Of a stretch of 8,420 nucleotides of DNA, positions 1-5,988 are shown piece by piece. The notes below the pieces were generated by a model. That model made no database searches and was not told where the DNA came from. It was given only the letters and a program-made list of their open reading frames with translations. Source of the DNA: an uncultured Collinsella sp. (GTDB lineage: Bacteria; Actinomycetota; Coriobacteriia; Coriobacteriales; Coriobacteriaceae); the NCBI GenBank assembly GCA_900544755.1, contig UQWQ01000082.1:1-8420 (forward strand), in the 5' to 3' direction. How positions within the stretch are numbered: position 1 is the stretch's first letter; each line of letters opens with the position of its first letter. Both the position numbers and the translations under genes were made by a program.

Positions 1-667
1 GCGACTCGTCGTAGTTGGGCTGCCAGTCGACGGTGTCCTTCTGTAGGTCGCGCAGGAGCTCCATGGCGGGCTTTGCCAGGCGGCTCTCGGTGTAACGCAT
101 GGCGGCGGCGCCGTCGCCGTCGATATTGCCGAAGTTGCCGTGACCGTCAATGAGCGGCGTGCGCATGGAGAACCACTGTGCCAGGCGAACCATTGCCTCA
201 TAGACCGCGAAGTCGCCGTGCGGATGGTACTTACCGATAACTTCGCCGACCGTCCAAGCGGACTTCTTGTGCGGACGGTTGGGGTAGATGCCGCTCTCGT
301 TCATGGCGTACAGGATGCGACGGTGCACCGGCTTTAAGCCATCGCGCACGTCCGGCAGGGCGCGCGCCGTGATGACCGACATCGAGTACTCGATGAACGA
401 CTGCTTCATCTCGCGGCCGAACTCCGAAATCTGGAGCTGACCGCCGTTGATATCCTCGCCGGCCGAGGCGCCACGGTCGACTTCGCCAAAGCTCTCCTCG
501 AGCTCGGCGTCGTCGTCCTCTTCCTCATCATCGGCATCGGGGTTATAGGCGTCCGGATCGCCGTCCTCGCCCTGCTCAGCACGGGCAAGCAGGCGCTTCA
601 GATCATCGGGCATGCCGGCGTCGCCGGCCTCGTCCATACCCTCGTTATTGTTGATATCGTCTGCCAC
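1..667 (-). CDS. gyrA: DNA gyrase subunit A, N-terminal part (truncated by the window edge)
   Basis: GyrA is the DNA-cleaving and rejoining subunit of gyrase, which introduces negative supercoils with GyrB. The visible 222 codons contain the start of the breakage-reunion (winged-helix) domain: ALPDVRDGLKPVHRR at about 103-117, GKYHPHGD at 145-152, and AAAMRYTE at 187-194 with catalytic Tyr192 (E. coli Tyr122). The GTG start at 665-667 is chosen because an AGGAGG sits 4 bases upstream (672-677) and no other in-frame start is as well placed. The protein carries about 70 extra N-terminal residues compared with E. coli GyrA, with a very acidic stretch near residues 45-58. Residue 153, equivalent to E. 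coli Ser83 in the quinolone-resistance region, is Phe, and residue 157 (Asp87 equivalent) is Glu. Residue 138 is Trp where KSAR usually has Arg. The adjacent upstream gyrB supports gyrA rather than parC. The C-terminal beta-pinwheel lies outside the window. Confidence 0.97.
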   Translation of the reverse strand, partial: MADDINNNEGMDEAGDAGMPDDLKRLLARAEQGEDGDPDAYNPDADDEEEDDDAELEESFGEVDRGASAGEDINGGQLQISEFGREMKQSFIEYSMSVITARALPDVRDGLKPVHRRILYAMNESGIYPNRPHKKSAWTVGEVIGKYHPHGDFAVYEAMVRLAQWFSMRTPLIDGHGNFGNIDGDGAAAMRYTESRLAKPAMELLRDLQKDTVDWQPNYDES

Positions 668-743
668 GTTACCTCCTCATGGTTTGCGTGGTCCATTAGT
701 TCCCTACCACGGAGACGGATTACCGGGAATGCCGGATAACCCT
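668..743 (-). promoter_or_regulatory. gyrA leader with strong ribosome binding site
   Basis: This is the 76-base stretch between the inverted repeat downstream of gyrB and the gyrA start. It contains AGGAGG at 672-677, four bases before the GTG start. A weak small hairpin (TTACCGG at 720-726 with CCGGATAA at 732-739) is also visible. I see no convincing -35/-10 pair here, so gyrA is more likely transcribed from the gyrB promoter than from its own. Confidence 0.5.
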
Positions 744-850
744 CCTAGGTTTTCCAGGTGCCCCAGGTTGCCCTGAAGGATGAGGGCGCACGCCTTGCGT
801 GCGGCGCCCGAAATCCTGAAGGGCAAGATGGGGTGCCTGGGAAAGCTAGG
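744..850. repeat. Large imperfect inverted repeat between gyrB and gyrA, flanked by CTAG
   Basis: Arms at 744-793 and 797-850 pair around a three-base loop. I count 40 Watson-Crick pairs plus 3 positions that are G-T wobbles on the plus strand, with small internal loops. The longest matches are TTGCCCT at 768-774 with AGGGCAA at 820-826, and GCACGC at 788-793 with GCGTGC at 797-802. A CTAG lies at each end (745-748 and 846-849), as expected of a short non-autonomous element with a 4-base target duplication, although the CTAGs also pair with each other as part of the stem. The gyrB stop codon TAG lies inside the right-hand CTAG. No T-run follows the stem on the minus strand, so it does not look like a normal terminator. 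It could instead be an mRNA processing or stability hairpin. Confidence 0.75.
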
Positions 851-2876
851 CGTCAAGGAAACGCGCGTCGTGGGCGTGCTTCTCGATATATTCGCGGCGA
901 TAGCCGACCTCGGAACCCATCAGTTCGCGCACGGCGCGATCCGCCACCACGGCGTCCTCGATCGACACGCGCTGCAGAATGCGGGTCTTGGGGTCCATCG
1001 TCGTCGAGGCGAGCTGCTTGGGGTCCATCTCGCCCAGGCCCTTGTAGCGCTGGACGGTGTAGCCCTTCCGCTTCTTGGTGATCTTGCCATCCTTGGCCTT
1101 GCCGTCCTCGTCGTTGTCGTCGGGGTTCAGCCCCAGGCTCTGGATGGTGTCGCGCAGGATCTCGTCTTCGGGCTGGCGACCGTTGGGGTACACGTAGTGG
1201 ATCTTGTTGCGCACCTTAATGCCAAAGATGGGCGGGCACGCGACGTACACGTAGCCGGCGTCAATCAGCGGGCGCATGTACTTGTAGAAGAACGTCAGCA
1301 GCAGAATGCGGATATGCGCACCGTCGACATCTGCATCGGTCATGATGATGATCTTGTGGTAGCGGGCCTTGGTGATATCAAAGTCGCCGCCGTCGCCGGC
1401 GCTCGTCGTGACGCCGCAGCCGATCGCGGTGATGAGGGACTGGATGGTGTCGCTCGAGAACGCACGATGATCGCCCACGCGCTCGACGTTCAAAATCTTG
1501 CCGCGCAGGGGCAGAATCGCCTGGATGTCTCGGCGACGGCCGTCCTTGGCCGAACCGCCTGCCGAGTCGCCCTCTACGATGAAGAGCTCGGTCAGCTCGG
1601 CATCGCGCACCGAGCAGTCAGCGAGCTTACCGGGCAGCGACGCCGTCTCGAGCAGGCTCTTGCGGCGGGTCGCCTCGCGCGCCTTGCGGGCGGCGTTGCG
1701 CGCCTTGCAGGCCTGCTGGGCCTTCTTGACGATCTCACGAGCGGGCTTGGGATGCTCCTCGAGGTAATCGGCAAGGCCGTCGGTCACGATCTTGAGCGTC
1801 AGCGCGCGCATATAGGAGCTGCCGAGCTTGGCCTTGGTCTGGCCTTCAAACTGCGGATCGGGCAGTTTGACCGAGATAACGGCCGATAGGCCCTCGCGCA
1901 CATCGTCGCCGGTCAGGTTGGCGTCTTTTTCCTTGAGCAGGTTCTGCTTGCGAGCGTAATCGTTAATCACGCGGGTGAGCGCGGTGCGGAAGCCCTCGAG
2001 GTGCATGCCACCCTCGGGGGTGTAGATGTCGTTGGCAAACGACATGACGTTCTCGCCGTAGCCGCTATTCCACTGCAAGGACACCTCGACCTCGCCCATC
2101 TTGGTCACGGGCGCATCCGGATCCGATTTGCCCTCAATATAGATGGGCTCCTTAAAGGCCTCGGGGACATCCTTGCCCTCATTGAGGAACTTGACGAAGT
2201 CGATGATGCCGCCGGCATAGCAAAACTCCTCCACATGGGGAGTCGCCTCGCGCTCGTCGGTCAGCACGATCTTGAGGTTCTTGTTGAGGAATGCCGTCTC
2301 CTGCAGACGGTTGTGCAGCGTGTCGAAATCGTAGATGCAGGTCTCGAAGATCTCGTCGTCGGGCCAGAAGCTGACAGTGGTACCCGTCGTCTCCGAAGTG
2401 CCCACGACCTCCATCTTCTTGACGGTCTTGCCGCGCGAGAACTCCATCTCGTAGATGTTGCCGTCGCGGCATACCTGTACGACCACGCGCTTGGACAGGG
2501 CGTTGACGACGGAGATGCCCACGCCGTGAAGACCGCCCGAGACCTTGTAGGCCGAGTTATCGAACTTACCGCCGGCGTGCAGGATCGTCATGACGACCTC
2601 GAGCGTCGGGATCTTTTTGATAGGATGCTCGTCGACGGGGATGCCGCGCCCGTTGTCAACGACCGTGATGGAGTTGTCGGCGTGGACCGTCACCTGAATC
2701 TCGGTGCAGAAACCGGCCATGGCCTCGTCGACGGAGTTGTCAACGATCTCCCACACCAGGTGATGAAGACCGCTGGCGCTCGTCGAGCCAATGTACATGC
2801 CCGGGCGCTTACGAACGGCCTCGAGACCTTCGAGAATCTTAATCTCGCCGCCATCGTAATCGTTTTCGTTTGCCAC
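846..2876 (-). CDS. gyrB: DNA gyrase subunit B
   Basis: GyrB is the ATPase subunit of gyrase; it drives strand passage by the GyrA2GyrB2 complex. The protein has 676 residues, the usual size for the short bacterial class without the E. coli C-terminal insert. The GHKL ATPase domain shows EIVDNSVDEA (43-52), DNGRGIP (74-80) and GGLHGVGISVVNAL (114-127). The transducer domain has the QTKAKLGSS motif (Lys348 or Lys350 region). The TOPRIM domain shows EGDSAGGSAK (435-444) with catalytic Glu435, PLRGKILNVE (456-465) and DADVDGAHI (514-522). The tail has QRYKGLGEMD (609-618) and ends RFLDA. A charged Lys/Asp-rich loop lies at about 585-604. The GTG start follows AAGGAGG (2881-2887) by 4 bases. An overlapping GTG at 2876-2878 is out of frame. 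The stop TAG lies in the edge of the inverted repeat downstream. gyrA follows on the same strand, consistent with a gyrBA transcript. Confidence 0.98.
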   Translation of the reverse strand: MANENDYDGGEIKILEGLEAVRKRPGMYIGSTSASGLHHLVWEIVDNSVDEAMAGFCTEIQVTVHADNSITVVDNGRGIPVDEHPIKKIPTLEVVMTILHAGGKFDNSAYKVSGGLHGVGISVVNALSKRVVVQVCRDGNIYEMEFSRGKTVKKMEVVGTSETTGTTVSFWPDDEIFETCIYDFDTLHNRLQETAFLNKNLKIVLTDEREATPHVEEFCYAGGIIDFVKFLNEGKDVPEAFKEPIYIEGKSDPDAPVTKMGEVEVSLQWNSGYGENVMSFANDIYTPEGGMHLEGFRTALTRVINDYARKQNLLKEKDANLTGDDVREGLSAVISVKLPDPQFEGQTKAKLGSSYMRALTLKIVTDGLADYLEEHPKPAREIVKKAQQACKARNAARKAREATRRKSLLETASLPGKLADCSVRDAELTELFIVEGDSAGGSAKDGRRRDIQAILPLRGKILNVERVGDHRAFSSDTIQSLITAIGCGVTTSAGDGGDFDITKARYHKIIIMTDADVDGAHIRILLLTFFYKYMRPLIDAGYVYVACPPIFGIKVRNKIHYVYPNGRQPEDEILRDTIQSLGLNPDDNDEDGKAKDGKITKKRKGYTVQRYKGLGEMDPKQLASTTMDPKTRILQRVSIEDAVVADRAVRELMGSEVGYRREYIEKHAHDARFLDA

Positions 2877-2899
2877 ACGTCCTCCTTCAGTTAAGAAAA

Positions 2900-2928
2900 T
2901 GTGTACAGCCTTACTAGTTTATCGTAAA
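2900..2928 (-). promoter_or_regulatory. Tentative gyrB promoter
   Basis: On the minus strand TTTACG (2923-2928) and TACACA (2900-2905) are separated by 17 bases and lie just upstream of the gyrB ribosome binding site. Both hexamers match the housekeeping consensus only partly (about 4/6 and 3/6). The main reason to expect a promoter here is that a strong terminator ends the upstream unit at 2926, so gyrB needs its own start. The exact hexamers are uncertain. Confidence 0.3.
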
Positions 2929-2955
2929 AAAATACCCTCGGGAACGAGGGTATTT
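2926..2955 (-). terminator. Rho-independent terminator after the DciA-like gene
   Basis: Read on the minus strand, a perfect 11-base-pair stem (AAATACCCTCG at 2955-2945 with its complement at 2940-2930) has a 4-base loop and runs into a U-tract of seven Ts (2932-2926, the first three also in the stem). It lies 26 bases after the stop of the DciA-like gene and before gyrB, so it separates the dnaN-recF-dciA unit from gyrBA. There is no T-run on the plus-strand side, so it acts in one direction. Confidence 0.92.
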
Positions 2956-2981
2956 GGCTCTACAAGGCCACCAGATGCGAT

Positions 2982-3545
2982 TTAAGGCTCTTTTTTGCTT
3001 TGCACGCCCTTGGCCCACTCGGCACTGGCTCTCATGGCGTTCTCGAGGGCCTCGCGCAGTTTTTGGTCTTCGATGGGCGCCACTTGGCGCTCAATCTCGG
3101 TGCGCTCGGCCTCACTTAGGTCGGCGTGCGGGGCCGGCGGGCGCTCGGTCGTCGCCGGGCGCAGGCGCTCCTTGGCGGCGGGCGGTGTGTGACCGGGTGC
3201 GGTGGTTTTGAACACCAGGCCGTCTACATGCGCACCGGCGCGCTCCATGCGCGCGCGGATGATCTCGCGCAACAACGTCATTTCCTGCGTCCACGAGGGC
3301 GAGTCGAGATACACCAGCAGCTCATTGGACTCGGGCAGGTAACGCAGCCCCGTCACATGCCGCCCCTCGCGCGTGCCCGAGCACACCGCAGTCCAGGCGC
3401 GATAGACCGCACGAGACTCCTCTGCAGCCTCCATCTGCGCACGGCGCTCGGGTGTCGCGGCCGCCAGGATGCGCTGACGCTCGGCATCCAAAAAGCCGCC
3501 AAAGGCAACCGTTCCGTTCTCGCGCTCGTAATTAGCACGTCTCAC
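2982..3545 (-). CDS. DUF721/DciA-family protein, probable replicative helicase loader or operator
   Basis: DciA-family proteins are thought to load or operate the replicative helicase DnaB in bacteria lacking DnaC/DnaI. The protein has 187 residues. The DUF721-like core lies at about 46-112: an AVYRAWTAV helix, GLRYLPESNELLVYLDSPSWTQEM with the conserved Trp of the beta-strand hairpin, then an amphipathic helix LLREIIRARMERAG. A Pro/Arg-rich linker (about 117-140) follows, then a charged helical tail from about 141 ending in SKKEP. The GTG start at 3543-3545 overlaps the recF stop by 14 bases, with AGGTGG 9 bases upstream, suggesting translational coupling. A DUF721 gene between recF and gyrB is a recognised arrangement in actinobacteria. 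The family assignment rests on pattern and context; helicase loading here is inferred from the family. A terminator follows 26 bases downstream. Confidence 0.85.
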   Translation of the reverse strand: MRRANYERENGTVAFGGFLDAERQRILAAATPERRAQMEAAEESRAVYRAWTAVCSGTREGRHVTGLRYLPESNELLVYLDSPSWTQEMTLLREIIRARMERAGAHVDGLVFKTTAPGHTPPAAKERLRPATTERPPAPHADLSEAERTEIERQVAPIEDQKLREALENAMRASAEWAKGVQSKKEP

Positions 3546-4638
3546 CCATGTTCACCACCTTGGCTCGATCAAGCAGGTCATCGGTAAAGTACCCCAGGTT
3601 GGTCGTGGTTATGACCGTCTGGATATCATCACCGATCAGCTGCAGAAAAGCGCCTCGGCGCCCGGCGTCGAGCTCGCTCATCACGTCGTCCAAAAGCAGC
3701 AGCGGCGCGGTGCCCAGGATATCGCGCGCCACGGCCACTTCTGCCACCTTCCAGGCAAGCACCAGCGTTCGCTGCTGGCCCTGGCTGGCAAATGAACGGG
3801 CCGACCGGCCCGCGACGGAAAACTCGATCTCGTCGCGATGCGGACCCACGAGCGTCACGCCGCGGCGAATCTCCTCGTCGGCGCGCTCATCGAGCGCCGA
3901 GAGCATGCGCTCATACGCCCAGCCCCTGAGCTCGTCGCGATCCATGGTGCGAGGCAGGTCACCAAGCGTGGACACATAGGACACACCGGCGGGCTCGCCA
4001 GATGCCACGCGGCCATAGGCGTCGCGCACATGGCCCGACAGCCGGTCGAGCAGGGCCAGACGATGCACGAGCAGGGCCGAACCGGCGCGGGCGATAGATT
4101 CGTTCCAGGCGCCGAGCATCTCGCGGCAGCACCAGGTCTCCTTGAGCAGGGCATTGCGCTGGGTCACGCAGCGCCCGTAGGCACTAGCCAGGTCGGCATA
4201 GGGCGCACTCAGCTGAACGCCAAAGTCATCAAGTGCGGCGCGGCGCACGCTGGCACCCCGCTTGACCATATCCAGGTGGTCCGGGCAAAACAGAACGCTC
4301 GGCAGTACCCCGCGCGCGCCGGACGCAGCACAACGCTTGCCGTTGCGGCTAAACGAACGCTTGCCATCTTCCACGCTCAGACCCATGTCCAGCACGCGTC
4401 CATCACCTTCGAGCCTCAGCTCGACCTTGCATGAGCCCACGCCGTCGTGCACGAGCTCGGCTGCGGTCGGATGCCTAAACGAGGCGCCACTCGTCAGCAG
4501 CTGCAGCGCCTCTATAAGGTTGGTCTTTCCCGCCGCGTTGGGGCCTGCGAGCACTGTCACACCGTCGCTCAGGGCAAGGCGGTAACTGTCGAAGCTGCGA
4601 TAGCGCGCAACGGAAAGATCGCGTGCGAACATGGTCAT
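3532..4638 (-). CDS. recF: DNA replication and repair protein RecF
   Basis: RecF is an SMC-like ATPase that, with RecO and RecR, directs RecA to single-strand gaps and stalled forks. The 368-residue length is typical. Visible motifs are Walker A GPNAAGKTN (32-40), the ABC signature region SFASQGQQR (282-290) and Walker B LLLLDDVMSELD (313-324); GPHRDE (265-270) is also characteristic. The gene starts 8 bases after the dnaN stop and has no clear ribosome binding site. There are two possible starts, ATG at 4638 and an ATG two codons later (MFARDL), and I cannot distinguish them. The tight spacing suggests translation by coupling to dnaN. Its 3' end overlaps the DciA-like gene by 14 bases. Nothing is truncated and no key residue is missing. 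Confidence 0.97.
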   Translation of the reverse strand: MTMFARDLSVARYRSFDSYRLALSDGVTVLAGPNAAGKTNLIEALQLLTSGASFRHPTAAELVHDGVGSCKVELRLEGDGRVLDMGLSVEDGKRSFSRNGKRCAASGARGVLPSVLFCPDHLDMVKRGASVRRAALDDFGVQLSAPYADLASAYGRCVTQRNALLKETWCCREMLGAWNESIARAGSALLVHRLALLDRLSGHVRDAYGRVASGEPAGVSYVSTLGDLPRTMDRDELRGWAYERMLSALDERADEEIRRGVTLVGPHRDEIEFSVAGRSARSFASQGQQRTLVLAWKVAEVAVARDILGTAPLLLLDDVMSELDAGRRGAFLQLIGDDIQTVITTTNLGYFTDDLLDRAKVVNMGETC

Positions 4639-4646
4639 GGGCAGCG

Positions 4647-5750
4647 CTAGATGCGTACCGGCATGACCAGGTACAGGTAGTTGATCTTGTCGTAGGACTT
4701 GAAGATGCCAGCCTGCGAATAGCTCTTGAGCTCCAGCGTGATCTCCTTCTCCTTGGACAGGGCATTGAGGCAGCCAAAGATGTAGTGGTAGTTGAAGGCG
4801 ATGGTGCCCGATTCGCCCTCGGCCTCGACATCGATCGTCTCCTGCGCCAGATCCTGGTCGTTGGAAATGGAGGACAGGCCCATCTGGCCGTTCTCGACGT
4901 CAATCTCAAACTTGACGGCGGGGTTGGCGCTCGCGATAACGGCCACACGTTTAAGGGCAGCGTTAAAGGCGGCCACGTCGATTTTGACGCTCGTCACGCA
5001 CGAATCGGGGATGAGTTGCTTGTAATTGGGATATACGCCCTCGATGCGGCGCGACACGTAGGTGGTGTTGCCGGCCTCAAAGACAACCTGGGTGTCGGTG
5101 GCGCCAATCATGATGGTAGCCTGACTCGCCATGATGCTCAGCGCGTCGTTGAAGGCGTCGGCAGGGACGTTGAGCTCAAAGGAACCTTCGAGGGTCGAGG
5201 TCTCGACCTGCGTATCGCACACGGCCAGACGGAAGGAGTCGGTCGCCACCAGGCGCACAGTGTTGTTCTCGACCTTCATGTGCACGCCGCCCAGGATGGG
5301 GCGGGCCTTGTCAGTCGAGGTGACGCGCCATACGCGGCTTACCATTTCGGACAGGATATCGGTCGGCAGCTCGACGGCGCTCTCGATGGCGTATGCCGGG
5401 AACTCTGGAAAGTCGTTGGCATCGAGCGTGTTGAGGCGGAAAGAGCTCTTCTCGCAGCCAATCAAAACCTGACGCTCGGACAGCTCAAAAGTGACCGGTG
5501 CATCGGGAAGGGTCTTGGTGATGCTGGAGAGCATCTTACAGGGAATCACCATCTCGCCCTCCTCTTCGACATGAGCCGCGATGCGGTGACGAATCGAGAT
5601 GGTGTAGTTGGAGGTCTGGAATTCCAAGATGCCGTCTTGTGCCTTAACGAGCACGCCCGACAGAATGGGAAGGGTGGATGCCGAAGCGACGCCTTTCATA
5701 ACGACGCCGATGGCTTGCGTAAGCGAGCTCTGGCTGACGGTGAACTTCAT
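4647..5750 (-). CDS. dnaN: DNA polymerase III beta subunit (sliding clamp)
   Basis: DnaN forms the dimeric ring clamp that tethers DNA polymerase III to DNA and serves as a docking platform for repair enzymes. The protein has 367 residues, the standard length for three tandem clamp domains. Recognisable segments include STLPILSGVL (25-34), LDANDFPEFP (109-118), the RPILGGVHMKV start of the second domain (150-160), TDSFRLA (170-176, part of the peptide-binding pocket), GVYPNYKQLIP (238-248) and the C-terminal YLVMPVRI (360-367), which completes the pocket bound by clamp-interacting peptides. The ATG start has an AAAGGT sequence about 9 bases upstream in a very AT-rich leader. It is preceded by a 238-base non-coding region that holds a good promoter candidate and the likely origin. 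recF follows after 8 bases. Confidence 0.98.
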   Translation of the reverse strand: MKFTVSQSSLTQAIGVVMKGVASASTLPILSGVLVKAQDGILEFQTSNYTISIRHRIAAHVEEEGEMVIPCKMLSSITKTLPDAPVTFELSERQVLIGCEKSSFRLNTLDANDFPEFPAYAIESAVELPTDILSEMVSRVWRVTSTDKARPILGGVHMKVENNTVRLVATDSFRLAVCDTQVETSTLEGSFELNVPADAFNDALSIMASQATIMIGATDTQVVFEAGNTTYVSRRIEGVYPNYKQLIPDSCVTSVKIDVAAFNAALKRVAVIASANPAVKFEIDVENGQMGLSSISNDQDLAQETIDVEAEGESGTIAFNYHYIFGCLNALSKEKEITLELKSYSQAGIFKSYDKINYLYLVMPVRI

Positions 5751-5782
5751 CTTTTAATACCTTTCTATAGATATAAATATCT

Positions 5783-5800
5783 TAATAATAGTAATAGTAC
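5783..5800 (+). other. DnaA-trio-like element
   Basis: Six consecutive triplets, TAA TAA TAG TAA TAG TAC, follow the 5'-TAG/TAA-3' pattern of the DnaA-trio, the single-strand binding site on which DnaA polymerises during origin melting in B. subtilis. A DnaA-box-like site lies on its 3' side in inverse orientation, matching the B. subtilis arrangement as I recall it. The intervening 9 bases are not strongly GC-rich. Confidence 0.55.
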
Positions 5801-5809
5801 TGACGAAAC

Positions 5810-5818
5810 TGTTGATTA
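5810..5818 (-). promoter_or_regulatory. DnaA-box-like site next to the trio element
   Basis: On the minus strand this reads TAATCAACA, two changes from TTATCCACA. It shares the ATCAACA core with sites upstream of dnaA in this window. Its value rests on its position and orientation relative to the triplet run. Confidence 0.4.
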
Positions 5819-5882
5819 CTCCTAAAAGTGCAGGTCAGCCCTAAAAAGAGAATCGACAGGAACCTGTGTGCAACCGGGCATG

Positions 5883-5891
5883 TTTTCCACG
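5883..5891 (+). promoter_or_regulatory. DnaA-box-like site TTTTCCACG
   Basis: This matches TTWTNCACA at all but the last base. It sits in a small imperfect palindrome centred on ACGT (TTTTCCACGTTCAAAA), so a second, weaker half-site faces it. Confidence 0.4.
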
Positions 5892-5941
5892 TTCAAAACC
5901 TGCGCAAAACTTTTCATCACCGCGGCTCGAGTTTTTGACAC

Positions 5942-5971
5942 CTTATAACCGCCGTTTCGACAAGTTTTCAA
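5942..5971 (-). promoter_or_regulatory. Candidate dnaN promoter overlapping DnaA-box-like sites
   Basis: On the minus strand TTGAAA (5966-5971) and TATAAG (5942-5947) are 18 bases apart and each matches the housekeeping consensus at 5 of 6 positions. Transcription would start near 5935 and give a leader of roughly 185 bases through the origin region. The -35 is embedded in the DnaA-box-like TTTTCAACA (5965-5973) and the start site falls in TTTTTGACA (5932-5940), so DnaA binding could compete with RNA polymerase. No terminator is visible between dnaA and dnaN, so read-through from dnaA is also possible. Confidence 0.5.
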
Positions 5972-5988
5972 CAGCTGTGTCAATTTAC

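Larger units (their letters stand above)
5751..5988. other. Candidate chromosomal origin of replication (oriC), dnaA-dnaN intergenic region
   Basis: This 238-base gap is the only sizeable non-coding stretch around dnaA. The dnaN-proximal third (5751-5820) is very AT-rich for a GC-rich genome. It contains a triplet run TAATAATAGTAATAGTAC (5783-5800) resembling the DnaA-trio unwinding element of Bacillus subtilis. A DnaA-box-like sequence TGTTGATTA (5810-5818) lies 9 bases away. The dnaA-proximal part has further near-matches to the box TTWTNCACA on the plus strand: TTTTCCACG (5883-5891), TTTTTGACA (5932-5940) and TTTTCAACA (5965-5973), each one base off. In Streptomyces and Mycobacterium oriC also lies between dnaA and dnaN. 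The boxes are few and imperfect, so additional boxes may lie elsewhere. Confidence 0.65.

Noticed and set aside
671..682. Tiny upstream reading frame ATG AGG AGG TAA just before gyrA
   Set aside because: It is made up of the ribosome binding site itself and has no Shine-Dalgarno sequence of its own, so it is most likely a coincidence.
744..850. The gyrB-gyrA inverted repeat as an intrinsic terminator
   Set aside because: No U-tract follows the stem on the minus strand, and terminating here would cut off gyrA, for which no own promoter is visible.
780..1889. Long plus-strand open frame antisense to gyrB
   Set aside because: It lies entirely opposite or across a clear gyrB, has no family-like motifs and no ribosome binding site. 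High GC content routinely creates such shadow frames.
2001..2894. Plus-strand open frame opposite the 5' half of gyrB
   Set aside because: Shadow of gyrB codon structure; no supporting start signal or protein features.
4623..5825. 400-codon plus-strand open frame covering all of dnaN
   Set aside because: dnaN on the minus strand is unmistakable along its full length. The antisense frame runs into the origin region and shows no recognisable domain.
5955..5983. TTGACA on the minus strand (5978-5983) as a dnaN -35
   Set aside because: The hexamer is perfect, but at 17 bases' spacing the -10 would be TCGAAA, which is poor. The pair at 5966-5971/5942-5947 fits better.
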